Assembly: GCA_023055355.1 (NCBI GenBank)
Contig: JALJCS010000051.1
Coordinates: 2,356,001 to 2,420,000 of the forward strand
Source of the DNA: Agelaius tricolor
Lineage: Eukaryota > Chordata > Aves > Passeriformes > Icteridae
Reading direction: 5' to 3'
DNA length: 64,000 bases
Each line of letters opens with the position of its first letter. Within the stretch, counting starts at the first letter, position 1. Below, in pieces: positions 1 to 11,608 of the stretch. The translations under genes were made by a program, and so were the position numbers. The notes beneath the pieces are model-generated. The model saw only the letters and a list, made by a program, of their open reading frames with translations. It searched no databases and had not been told where the DNA came from.

Positions 1-3000
1 ACCAGGTCTACCCCGGATTCTCTGTGACACCAGGTCTAGCTCTCTCCCGTGGGACATCAGGTCGTCCTCGCCCTGGCCGGACAACAGGTCTACCCCGGCC
101 CTGGCCAGGACAACAGGTCGACCCTGGCTTCGCTGGGACATCAGGTCTACCCCAGCTGCGTCCAGGGACAAGAGGTCTACCCAGCTCTGTAGGGACATCA
201 GGTCTACCCCAGCTCCAGCCAGGGACAACATGTCTACCCTGCTCTGTAGGGACATCGGGTCTACCCGAGCTCCGGCCAGGGACAAATGGTCTACCCTGCT
301 CTGTAGGGATATCAGGTCTACCCCAGCTCCGTCCGGGGACAACAGGTCTACCCAGCTCTGTGGGGACATCAGGTCTACCCCAGCTCCGTCCGGGGACAAC
401 AGGTCTACCCTGCTCTGTAGGGACAACTGGTCTACCTCAACTCAATAGGGGCAACAGGTCTACCCTTGTTCCGTAGGGCTAGCAGATCTCTGTCACAAAG
501 TCCTGGGGAGACAACAGGTCTACCCCGAATCCAGCGGGACACCAGGTCTACCCCGGATTCTCTGTGACAGCAGGTCTAACTCGCTCCCGTGGGACATCAG
601 GTCGTCCTCGCCCTGGCCGGACAACAGGTCTACCCCGGCCCTGGCCAGGGACAACATGTCTACCCTGGCTTCGCTGGACATCAGGTCTACCCCAGCACTG
701 TCCGGGGACAACAGGTCTACCCAGCTCTGTAGGGACATCAGGTCTACCCCAGCTCCAGCCAGGGACAACAGGTCTACCCTGCTCTGTAGGGACAACTGGT
801 CTACCTCAGCTCAATAGGGGCAACAGGTCTACCCTTGTTCCGTAGGGCTAGCAGATCTCTGTCACAAAGTCCTGGAAAGACAACAGGTCTACCCCGATTC
901 CAGCGGGACACCAGGTCTACCCCGGCTTCTCTGGGAGACCAGGTCTACGTCGCCCCAGCGACACATCAGGTCGTCCCTGCCCTGGCGGGACAACAGGTCT
1001 ACCCCGGCCCTGGCCAGGACAACAGGTCTACCCAGGCTTCGCTGGGACATCAGGTCTACCCCAGCACTGTCCGGGGACAACAGGTCTACCCAGCTATGTA
1101 GGGACATCAGGTCTACCCCAGCTCCAGCCAGGGACAACAGGTCTACCCAGCTCTGTAGGGACATCAGGTCTACCCCAGCTCCGTCCGGGGACAACAGGTC
1201 TACCCTGCTCTGTAGGGACAACTGGTCTACCTCAACTCAATAGGGGCAACAGGTCTACCCTTGTTCCGTAGGGCTAGCAGATCTCTGTCACAAAGTCCTG
1301 GGGAGACAACAGGTCTACCCCGATTCCAGCGGGACACCAGGTCTACCCCGGCTTCTCTGGGAGACCAGGTCTACCTCGCCCCAGCGGGACATCAGGTCGT
1401 CCCTGCCCTGGCGGGACAACAGGTCTACCCCGGCCCTGGCCAGGACAACAGGTCTACCCAGGCTTCGCTGGGACATCAGGTCTACCCCAGCACTGTCCGG
1501 GGACAACAGGTCTACCCAGCTCTGTAGGGACATCAGGTCTACCCCAGCTCCAGCCAGGGACAACAGGTCTACCCAGCTCTGTAGGGACATCAGGTCTACC
1601 TCAGCTCAATAGGGGCAACAGGTCTACCCTTGTTCCGTAGGGCTAGCAGATCTCTGTCACAAAGTCCTGGAAAGACAACAGGTCTACCCCGATTCCAGCG
1701 GGACTCCAGGTCTACCCCGGCTTCTCAGGGAGACCAGGTCTACCTCGCCCCAGCGGGACATCAGGTCGTCCCTGCCCTGGCGGGACAACAGGTCTACCCC
1801 GGCCCTGGCCAGGACAACAGGTCTACCCAGGCTTCGCTGGGACATCAGGTCTACCCCAGCTGCGTCCAGGGACAAGAGGTCTACCCAGCTCTGTAGGGAC
1901 ATCAGGTCTACCCCAGCTCCGTCCGGGGACAACAGGTCTACCCAGCTCTGTAGGGACATCAGGTCTACCCCAGCTCCGTCCGGGGACAACAGGTCTACCC
2001 AGCTCTGTAGGGACATCAGGTCTACCCCAGCTCCGTCCGGGGACAACAGGTCTACCCTGCTCTGTAGGGACAACTGGTCTACCTCATCTCAATAGGGACA
2101 ACAGGTCTACCCTTATATCGTAGGGCTAGCAGATCTCTGTCACAAAGTCCTGGGGAGACAACAGGTCTACCCCGATTCCAGCGGGACACCAGGTCTACCC
2201 CAGCTTCTCTGGGAGACCAGGTCTACGTCGCCCCAGCGACACATCAGGTCGTCCCTGCCCTGGCGGGACAACAGGTCTACCCCGGCCCTGGCCAGGACAA
2301 CAGGTCTACCCAGGCTTCGCTGGGACATCAGGTCTACCCCAGCACTGTCCGGGGACAACAGGTCTACCCAGCTCTGTAGGGACATCAGGTCTACCTCAGC
2401 TCAATAGGGGCAACAGGTCTACCCTTGTTCCCTAGGGCTAGCAGATCTCTGTCACAAAGTCCTGGAAAGACAACAGGTCTACCCCGATTCCAGCGGGACA
2501 CCAAGTCTACCCCGGATTCTCTGTGACACCAGGTCTAGCTCTCTCCCGTGGGACATAAGGTCGTCCTCGCCCTGGCCGGACAACAGGTCTACCGCGGCCC
2601 TGGCCAGGACAACAGGTCGACCCTGGCTTCGCTGGGACATCAGGTCTACCCCAGCTGCGTCCAGGAACAAGAGGTCTACCCAGCTCTGTAGGGACATCAG
2701 GTCTACCCCAGCTCCGGCCAGGGACAACAGGTCTACCCTGCTCTGTAGGGACATCGGGTCTACCCGAGTTCCGGCCAGGGACAAAATGTCTACCCTGCTC
2801 TGTAGGGACATCAGGTCTACCCCAGCTCCGTCCGGGGACAACAGGTCTACCCAGCTCTGTGGGGACATCAGGTCTACCCCAGCTCCGGCCCGGGACAACA
2901 GGTCTACCCTGCTCTGTAGGGACAACTGGTCTACCTCAGCTCAATAGGGGCAACAGGTCTACCCTTGTTCCGTAGGGCTAGCAGATCTCTGTCACAAAGT

Positions 3001-3790
3001 CCTGGAAAGACAACAGGTCTACCCCGATTCCAGCGGGACACCAGGTCTACCCCGGATTCTCTGTGACACCAGGTCTACCTCGCTCCAGCGGAACATCAGG
3101 TGGTCCTCGCCCTGGCGGGACAACAGGTCTTCCCCGACCCTGGCCAGGGACAACATGTCTACCCTGGCTTCGCTGGGACATCAGGTCTACCCCAGCTCCG
3201 TCCGGAGACAACAGGTCTACCCCGGCCCTGGGCAGGACAACAGGTCTACCCACGCTTCACTGGGACATCAGGTCTACCCGAGCTCCGGCCAGGGACAACA
3301 TGTCTACCCTGCTCTGTAGGGAGATCAGGTCTTCCCCAGCTCCGTCCGGGGACAACAGGTCTACCCAGCTCTGTAGGGACAACTGGTCTACCTCAACTCA
3401 ATAGGGGCAACAGGTCTACCCTTATATCGTAGGGCTAGCAGATCTCTGTCACAAAGTCCTGGGGAGACAACAGGTCTACCCCGATTCCAGCGGGACACCA
3501 GGTCTACCCCGGCTTCTCTGGGAGACCAGGTCTACCTCGCCCCAGCGGGACATCAGGTCGTCCCTGCCCTGGCGGGACAACAGGTCTACCCCGGCCCTGG
3601 CCAGGACAAGAGGTCTACCCAGGCTTCGCTGGGACATCAGGTCTACCCCAGCACTGTCCGGGGACAACAGGTCTACCCAGCTCTGTAGGGACATCAGGTC
3701 TACCCCAGCTCCAGCCAGGGACAACAGGTCTACCCTGCTCTGTAGGGACAACTGGTCTACCTCAGCTCAATAGGGGCAACAGGTCTACCC
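1..3790 (+). repeat. Irregular block region at the left edge
   Basis: Complete blocks here measure 369, 426, 369, 483, 312, 540, 457 and 369 bp, after a partial C-type block (1-465) that is 540 bp long if extended upstream. Families B and C dominate. I saw no repeat of this block order within the region, so it is not a simple HOR; it contains the same block kinds in a different succession. The partial first block has variants rare elsewhere, such as ACATGTCTACC near 229 and AAATGGTCTACC near 283, which suggests slightly older or less homogenised sequence. The block from 2425 starts after a CCTAGGG variant of the boundary, seen again at 8026 and 13858. Confidence 0.85.
1903..2089 (+). repeat. 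Reference run of the 57-bp dimer (30-bp + 27-bp monomers)
   Basis: This is a clean example of the elementary dimer. A 30-bp monomer (1903-1932, second half CTCCGTCCGGGG) is followed by a 27-bp monomer (1933-1959, second half CTCTGTAGGG). The pair repeats at 1960-2016 and again from 2017, where the last 27-bp monomer carries a CCTGC variant. Both monomers share the CAGGTCTACCC start and an AGCTC core. The 27-bp form reads like the 30-bp form with three bases lost and a CCG to CTG change. Runs of one to four such dimers fill the 3' part of most blocks and account for nearly all block-length variation. The dimer is 19 codons long, so adding or removing one leaves reading frames open. Confidence 0.95.
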
Positions 3791-5666
3791 TTGTTCCGTA
3801 GGGCTAGCAGATCTCTGTCACAAAGTCCTGGAAAGACAACAGGTCTACCCCGATTCCAGCGGGACACCAGGTCTACCCCGGATTCTCTGTGACACCAGGT
3901 CTAGCTCTCTCCCGTGAGACATCAGGTCGTCCTCGCCCTGGCCGGACAACAGGTCTACCCCGGCCCTGGCCAGGACAACAGGTCGACCCTGGCTTCGCTG
4001 GGACATCAGGTGTACCCCAGCTGCGTCCAGGGACAAGAGGTCTACCCAGCTCTGTAGGGACATCAGGTCTACCCCAGCTCCGTCCGGGGACAACAGGTCT
4101 ACCCTGCTCTGTAGGGACAACTGGTCTACCTCAACTCAATAGGGGCAACAGGTCTACCCTTGTTCCGTAGGGCTAGCAGATCTCTGTCACAAAGTCCTGG
4201 GGAGACAACAGGTCTACCCCGAATCCAGCGGGACACCAGGTCTACCCCGGATTCTCTGTGACAGCAGGTCTAACTCGCTCCCGTGGGACATCAGGTCGTC
4301 CTCGCCCTGGCCGGACAACAGGTCTACCCCGGCCCTGGCCAGGACAACAGGTCTACCCAGGCTTCGCTGGGACATCAGGTCTACCCCAGCTCCGTCCAGA
4401 GACAACAGGTCTACCCAGCTCTGTAGGGACATCAGGTCTACCCCACCTCCATCCGGGGACAACAGGTCTACCCAGCTCTGTAGGGACATCAGGTCTACCT
4501 CAGCTCAATAGGGGCAACAGGTCTACCCTTGTTCCGTAGGGCAAGCAGATCTCTGTCACCAAGTCCTGGGGAGACAACAGGTCTACCGCGTTTTCAGCTA
4601 GACACCAGGTCTACCCCGGCTTCTCAGGGAGACCAGGTCTACCTCGCTCCAGCGGAACATCAGGTGGTCCTCGCCCTGGCGGGACAACAGGTCTTCCCCG
4701 ACCCTGGCCAGGGACAACAGGTCTACCCTGGCTTCGCTGGGACATCAGGTCTACCCCAGCTCCGTCCGGAGACAACAGGTCTACCCCGGCCCTGGGCAGG
4801 ACAACAGGTCTACCCACGCTTCACTGGGACATCAGGTCTACCCGAGCTCCGGCCAGGGACAACAGGTCTACCCTGCTCTGTAGGGAGATCAGGTCTTCCC
4901 CAGCTCCGTCCGGGGACAACAGGTCTACCCAGCTCTGTAGGGACAACTGGTCTACCTCAACTCAATAGGGGCAACAGGTCTACCCTTATATCGTAGGGCT
5001 AGCAGATCTCTGTCACAAAGTCCTGGGGAGACAACAGGTCTACCCCGATTCCAGCGGGACACCAGGTCTACCCCGGCTTCTCTGGGAGACCAGGTCTACC
5101 TCGCCCCAGCGGGACATCAGGTCGTCCCTGCCCTGGCCGGACAACAGGTCTACCCCGGCCCTGGCCAGGACAACAGGTCTACCCAGGCTTCGCTGGGACA
5201 TCAGGTCTACCCCAGCACTGTCCGGGGACAACAGGTCTACCCAGCTCTGTAGGGACATCAGGTCTACCCCAGCTCCAGCCAGGGACAACAGGTCTACCCA
5301 GCTCTGTAGGGACATCAGGTCTACCTCAGCTCAATAGGGGCAACAGGTCTACCCTTGTTCCGTAGGGCTAGCAGATCTCTGTCACAAAGTCCTGGAAAGA
5401 CAACAGGTCTCCCCCGATTCCAGCGGGACTCCAGGTCTACCCCGGCTTCTCTGGGAGACCAGGTCTACCTCGCCCCAGCGGGACATCAGGTCGTCCCTGC
5501 CCTGGCGGGACAACAGGTCTACCCCGGCCCTGGCCAGGACAACAGGTCTACCCAGGCTTCGCTGGGACATCAGGTCTACCCCAGCTGCGTCCAGGGACAA
5601 GAGGTCTACCCAGCTCTGTAGGGACAACTGGTCTACCTCAGCTCAATAGGGGCAACAGGTCTACCC
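3791..5666 (+). repeat. 1,876-bp HOR, copy 1
   Basis: The blocks in order are 369 (C), 369 (C), 457 (A), 369 (B) and 312 (B) bp, totalling 1,876 bp. The same succession with the same internal variants returns 1,876 bp downstream. All readable frames I compared on both strands translate identically in the two copies. Shared private marks include GCAAGCAGATCT near 4541 and 6417, AGGTGTACCCC near 4009 and 5885, and GGTCTCCCCCG near 5408 and 7284. Identity starts at about 3,737 and ends at about 5,626, where this copy closes its B block and copy 2 adds three dimers. Confidence 0.93.
4529..4985 (+). repeat. Reference A block (457 bp), head form 1
   Basis: Sixteen monomers. After the marker come ACCGCGTTTTCAGCTAGAC and GGCTTCTCAGGGAGAC monomers, then CTCGCTCCAGCGGAAC, GGTGGTCCTCGCC, and GGTCTTCCCCGACC with the 12-bp palindrome CCCTGGCCAGGG. 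The tail has CACGCTTCACTGGG and a GGAGATCAGGTCTTCC junction. The block ends at a TTATATCG boundary. This head is used at 4,529, 6,405, 8,566 and 14,398. Confidence 0.88.
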
Positions 5667-7713
5667 TTGTTCCGTAGGGCTAGCAGATCTCTGTCACAAA
5701 GTCCTGGAAAGACAACAGGTCTACCCCGATTCCAGCGGGACACCAGGTCTACCCCGGATTCTCTGTGACACCAGGTCTAGCTCTCTCCCGTGAGACATCA
5801 GGTCGTCCTCGCCCTGGCCGGACAACAGGTCTACCCCGGCCCTGGCCAGGACAACAGGTCGACCCTGGCTTCGCTGGGACATCAGGTGTACCCCAGCTGC
5901 GTCCAGGGACAAGAGGTCTACCCAGCTCTGTAGGGACATCAGGTCTACCCCAGCTCCGTCCGGGGACAACAGGTCTACCCTGCTCTGTAGGGACAACTGG
6001 TCTACCTCAACTCAATAGGGGCAACAGGTCTACCCTTGTTCCGTAGGGCTAGCAGATCTCTGTCACAAAGTCCTGGGGAGACAACAGGTCTACCCCGAAT
6101 CCAGCGGGACACCAGGTCTACCCCGGATTCTCTGTGACAGCAGGTCTAACTCGCTCCCGTGGGACATCAGGTCGTCCTCGCCCTGGCCGGACAACAGGTC
6201 TACCCCGGCCCTGGCCAGGACAACAGGTCTACCCAGGCTTCGCTGGGACATCAGGTCTACCCCAGCTCCGTCCAGAGACAACAGGTCTACCCAGCTCTGT
6301 AGGGACATCAGGTCTACCCCACCTCCATCCGGGGACAACAGGTCTACCCAGCTCTGTAGGGACATCAGGTCTACCTCAGCTCAATAGGGGCAACAGGTCT
6401 ACCCTTGTTCCGTAGGGCAAGCAGATCTCTGTCACCAAGTCCTGGGGAGACAACAGGTCTACCGCGTTTTCAGCTAGACACCAGGTCTACCCCGGCTTCT
6501 CAGGGAGACCAGGTCTACCTCGCTCCAGCGGAACATCAGGTGGTCCTCGCCCTGGCGGGACAACAGGTCTTCCCCGACCCTGGCCAGGGACAACAGGTCT
6601 ACCCTGGCTTCGCTGGGACATCAGGTCTACCCCAGCTCCGTCCGGAGACAACAGGTCTACCCCGGCCCTGGGCAGGACAACAGGTCTACCCACGCTTCAC
6701 TGGGACATCAGGTCTACCCGAGCTCCGGCCAGGGACAACAGGTCTACCCTGCTCTGTAGGGAGATCAGGTCTTCCCCAGCTCCGTCCGGGGACAACAGGT
6801 CTACCCAGCTCTGTAGGGACAACTGGTCTACCTCAACTCAATAGGGGCAACAGGTCTACCCTTATATCGTAGGGCTAGCAGATCTCTGTCACAAAGTCCT
6901 GGGGAGACAACAGGTCTACCCCGATTCCAGCGGGACACCAGGTCTACCCCGGCTTCTCTGGGAGACCAGGTCTACCTCGCCCCAGCGGGACATCAGGTCG
7001 TCCCTGCCCTGGCCGGACAACAGGTCTACCCCGGCCCTGGCCAGGACAACAGGTCTACCCAGGCTTCGCTGGGACATCAGGTCTACCCCAGCACTGTCCG
7101 GGGACAACAGGTCTACCCAGCTCTGTAGGGACATCAGGTCTACCCCAGCTCCAGCCAGGGACAACAGGTCTACCCAGCTCTGTAGGGACATCAGGTCTAC
7201 CTCAGCTCAATAGGGGCAACAGGTCTACCCTTGTTCCGTAGGGCTAGCAGATCTCTGTCACAAAGTCCTGGAAAGACAACAGGTCTCCCCCGATTCCAGC
7301 GGGACTCCAGGTCTACCCCGGCTTCTCTGGGAGACCAGGTCTACCTCGCCCCAGCGGGACATCAGGTCGTCCCTGCCCTGGCGGGACAACAGGTCTACCC
7401 CGGCCCTGGCCAGGACAACAGGTCTACCCAGGCTTCGCTGGGACATCAGGTCTACCCCAGCTGCGTCCAGGGACAAGAGGTCTACCCAGCTCTGTAGGGA
7501 CATCAGGTCTACCCCAGCTCCGGCCAGGGACAACAGGTCTACCCAGCTCTGTTGGGACATCAGGTCTACCCCAGCTCCGTCCGGGGACAACAGGTCTACC
7601 CAGCTCTGTAGGGACATCAGGTCTACCCCAGCTCCGTCCGGGGACAACAGGTCTACCCTGCTCTGTAGGGACAACTGGTCTACCTCATCTCAATAGGGAC
7701 AACAGGTCTACCC
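5667..7713 (+). repeat. 1,876-bp HOR, copy 2, with expanded last block
   Basis: The blocks are 369, 369, 457, 369 and 483 bp. They match copy 1 up to about 7,502. The final B block is then 483 bp instead of 312 bp: it has gained 171 bp, exactly three 57-bp dimers. The distal part from about 6,598 also begins the 5,832-bp duplication, so two duplication events overlap here. Confidence 0.9.
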
Positions 7714-9022
7714 TTATATCGTAGGGCTAGCAGATCTCTGTCACAAAGTCCTGGGGAGACAACAGGTCTACCCCGATTCCAGCGGGACACCAGGTCTACC
7801 CCGGATTCTCTGGGAGACCAGGTCTACCTCGCCCCAGCAGGACATCAGGTCGTCCCTGCCCTGGCGGGACAACAGGTCTACCCCGGCCCTGGCCAGGACA
7901 ACAGGTCTACCCAGGCTTCGCTGGGACATCAGGTCTACCCCAGCACTGTCCGGGGACAACAGGTCTACCCAGCTCTGTAGGGACATCAGGTCTACCTCAG
8001 CTCAATAGGGGCAACAGGTCTACCCTTGTTCCCTAGGGCTAGCAGATCTCTGTCACAAAGTCCTGGAAAGACAACAGGTCTACCCCGATTCCAGCGGGAC
8101 ACCAGGTCTACCCCGGATTCTCTGTGACACCAGGTCTAGCTCTCTCCCGTGGGACATCAGGTCGTCCTCGCCCTGGCCGGACAACAGGTCTACCGCGGCC
8201 CTGGCCAGGACAACAGGTCGACCCTGGCTTCGCTGGGACATCAGGTCTACCCCAGCTGCGTCCAGGGACAAGAGGTCTACCCAGCTCTGTAGGGACATCA
8301 GGTCTACCCCAGCTCCGGCCAGGGACAACAGGTCTACCCTGCTCTGTAGGGACATCGGGTCTACCCGAGTTCCGGCCAGGGACAAAAGGTCTACCCTGCT
8401 CTGTACGGACATCAGGTCTACCCCAGCTCCGTCCGGGGACAACAGGTCTACCCAGCTCTGTGGGGACATCAGGTCTACCCCAGCTCCGGCCAGGGACAAC
8501 AGGTCTACCCTGCTCTGTAGGGACAACTGGTCTACCTCAGCTCAATAGGGGCAACAGGTCTACCCTTGTTCCGTAGGGCTAGCAGATCTCTGTCACAAAG
8601 TCCTGGGGAGACAACAGGTCTACCGCGTTTTCAGCTAGACACCAGGTCTACCCCGGCTTCTCAGGGAGACCAGGTCTACCTCGCTCCAGCGGAACATCAG
8701 GTGGTCCTCGCCCTGGCGGGACAACAGGTCTTCCCCGACCCTGGCCAGGGACAACATGTCTACCCTGGCTTCGCTGGGACATCAGGTCTACCCCAGCTCC
8801 GTCCGGAGACAACAGGTCTACCCCGGCCCTGGGCAGGACAACAGGTCTACCCACGCTTCACTGGGACATCAGGTCTACCCGAGCTCCGGCCAGGGACAAC
8901 AGGTCTACCCTGCTCTGTAGGGAGATCAGGTCTTCCCCAGCTCCGTCCGGGGACAACAGGTCTACCCAGCTCTGTAGGGACAACTGGTCTACCTCAACTC
9001 AATAGGGGCAACAGGTCTACCC

Positions 9023-9448
9023 TTATATCGTAGGGCTAGCAGATCTCTGTCACAAAGTCCTGGGGAGACAACAGGTCTACCCCGATTCCAGCGGGACACC
9101 AGGTCTACCCCGGCTTCTCTGGGAGACCAGGTCTACCTCGCCCCAGCGGGACATCAGGTCGTCCCTGCCCTGGCGGGACAACAGGTCTACCCCGGCCCTG
9201 GCCAGGACAACAGGTCTACCCAGGCTTCGCTGGGACATCAGGTCTACCCCAGCACTGTCCGGGGACAACAGGTCTACCCAGCTCTGTAGGGACATCAGGT
9301 CTACCCCAGCTCCGGCCAGGGACAACAGGTCTACCCAGCTCTGTAGGGACATCAGGTCTACCCCAGCTCCAGCCAGGGACAACAGGTCTACCCAGCTCTG
9401 TAGGGACATCAGGTCTACCTCAGCTCAATAGGGGCAACAGGTCTACCC
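9023..9448 (+). repeat. Reference B block (426 bp)
   Basis: Fifteen monomers: a head with GGCTTCTCTGGGAGACC, CTCGCCCCAGCGGGAC and GGTCGTCCCTGCC, then CAGGCTTCGCTGGG and CAGCACTGTCCGGGG, then dimers. The closing monomer is CAGGTCTACCTCAGCTC. B blocks exist as 312, 369, 426 and 483 bp, i.e. 0, 1, 2 or 3 extra dimers. In most places they directly follow a TTATATCG boundary. Confidence 0.88.
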
Positions 9449-9760
9449 TTGTTCCGTAGGGCTAGCAGATCTCTGTCACAAAGTCCTGGAAAGACAACAG
9501 GTCTACCCCGATTCCAGCGGGACTTCAGGTCTACCCCGGCTTCTCTGGGAGACCAGGTCTACCTCGCCCCAGCGGGACATCAGGTCGTCCCTGCCCTGGC
9601 GGGACAACAGGTCTACCCCGGCCCTGGCCAGGACAACAGGTCTACCCAGGCTTCGCTGGGACATCAGGTCTACCCCAGCACTGTCCGGGGACAACAGGTC
9701 TACCCAGCTCTGTAGGGACATCAGATCTACCTCAGCTCAATAGGGGCAACAGGTCTACCC

Positions 9761-10300
9761 TTGTTCCGTAGGGCTAGCAGATCTCTGTCACAAAGTCCTG
9801 GAAAGACAACAGGTCTACCCCGATTCCAGCGGGACACCAGGTCTACCCCGGATTCTCTGTGACACCAGGTCTAGCTCTCTCCCGTGGGACATCAGGTCGT
9901 CCGCGCCCTGGCCGGACAACAGGTCTACCGCGGCCCTGGCCAGGACAACAGGTCGACCCTGGCTTCGCTGGGACATCAGGTCTACCCCAGCTGCGTCCAG
10001 GGACAAGAGGTCTACCCAGCTCTGTAGGGACATCAGGTCTACCCCAGCTCCGGCCAGGGACAACAGGTCTACCCTGCTCTGTAGGGACATCGGGTCTACC
10101 CGAGTTCCGGCCAGGGACAAAAGGTCTACCCTGCTCTGTAGGGACATCAGGTCTACCCCAGCTCCGTCCGGGGACAACAGGTCTACCCAGCTCTGTGGGG
10201 ACATCAGGTCTACCCCAGCTCCGTCCGGGGACAACAGGTCTACCCTGCTCTGTAGGGACAACTGGTCTACCTCAACTCAATAGGGGCAACAGGTCTACCC
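9761..10300 (+). repeat. Reference C block (540 bp)
   Basis: Nineteen monomers. Its head has GGATTCTCTGTGACACC, GGTCTAGCTCTCTCCCG, GGTCGTCC and the SalI-site monomer GGTCGACCCTGG, followed by CAGCTGCGTCCAGGG and GAGGTCTACCC. The middle has CATCGGGTCTACCCGAG, a near-perfect inverted repeat, and the AAAAGGTCTACC monomer. The 369-bp C form (e.g. 10,301-10,669) lacks three dimers, including that inverted repeat. Confidence 0.88.
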
Positions 10301-10669
10301 TTGTTCCGTAGGGCTAGCAGATCTCTGTCACAAAGTCCTGGGGAGACAACAGGTCTACCCCGATTCCAGCGGGACACCAGGTCTACCCCGGATTCTCTGT
10401 GACACCAGGTCTAGCTCTCTCCCGTGGGACATCAGGTCGTCCTCGCCCTGGCCGGACAACAGGTCTACCCCGGCCCTGGCCAGGACAACAGGTCGACCCT
10501 GGCTTCGCTGGGACATCAGGTCTACCCCAGCTGCGTCCAGGGACAAGAGGTCTACCCAGCTCTGTAGGGACATCAGGTCTACCCCAGCTCCGTCCGGGGA
10601 CAACAGGTCTACCCAGCTCTGTAGGGACAACTGGTCTACCTCAGCTCAATAGGGGCAACAGGTCTACCC

Positions 10670-11239
10670 TTGTTCCGTAGGGCTAGCAGATCTCTGCCAC
10701 AAAGTCCTGGGGAGACAACAGGTCTACCGCGTTTTCATCTGGACACCAGGTCAACCCGGCTTCTCAGGGAGACCAGGTCTACCTCGCTCCAGCGGAACAT
10801 CAGGTCGTCCTCGCCCTGGCGAGACAACAGGTCTTCCACGACCCTGGCCAGGGACAACAGGTCTACACGGGCTTCGCTGGGACATCAGGTCTACCCCAGC
10901 TCCGTCCGGAGACAACAGGTCTACCCCGGCCCTGGGCAGGACAACAGGTCTACCCTGGCTTCACTGGGACATCAGGTCTACCCGAGCTCCGGCCAGGGAC
11001 AACAGGTCTACCCAGCTCTGTAGGGACATCAGGTCTACCCGAGCTCCGTCCGGGGACAACAAGTCTACCCAGCTCTGTAGGGACATCTGGTCTACCCCAG
11101 CTCCGGCCAGGGACAACAGGTCTACCCAGCTCTGTAGGGACATCAGGTCTACCCCAGCTCCGGCCAGGGACAACAGGTCTACCCTGCTCTGTAGGGACAA
11201 CTGGTCTACCTCAGCTCAATAGGGGCAACAGGTCTACCC
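10670..11239 (+). repeat. Reference D block (570 bp)
   Basis: Twenty monomers. The head is ACCGCGTTTTCATCTGGAC followed by a 27-bp monomer GGTCAACCCGGCTTC, one base shorter than the CTACCCCGG form in other blocks. The tail has CTGGCTTCACTGGG and then four dimers with CCCGAGCTCC and an ACAAGTCTACCC variant. D blocks occur as 513, 570 and 627 bp. The marker in this family usually reads CTCTGCCAC instead of CTCTGTCAC. Confidence 0.87.
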
Positions 11240-11608
11240 TTGTTCCGTAGGGCTAGCAGATCTCTGTCACAAAGTCCTGGGGAGACAACAGGTCTACCCC
11301 GATTCCAGCGGGACACCAGGTCTACCCCGGATTCTCTGTGACACCAGGTCTAGCTCTCTCCCGTGGGACATCAGGTCGTCCTCGCCCTGGCCGGACAACA
11401 GGTCTACCCCGGCCCTGGCCAGGACAACAGGTCGACCCTGGCTTCGCTGGGACATCAGGTCTACCCCAGCTGCGTCCAGGGACAAGAGGTCTACCCAGCT
11501 CTGTAGGGACATCAGGTCTACCCCAGCTCCGTCCGGGGACAACAGGTCTACCCAGCTCTGTAGGGACAACTGGTCTACCTCAGCTCAATAGGGGCAACAG
11601 GTCTACCC

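Noticed and set aside
2111..2120. TATA-like promoter at CCCTTATATCG
   Set aside because: It is a recurring boundary variant with no other promoter element and no downstream gene.
2631..2650. CENP-B-box-like site at CTTCGCTGGGACATCAGG
   Set aside because: It shares TTCG and a few bases, but the required A after the four-base spacer and the CGGG are missing, so the known minimal box is not met.
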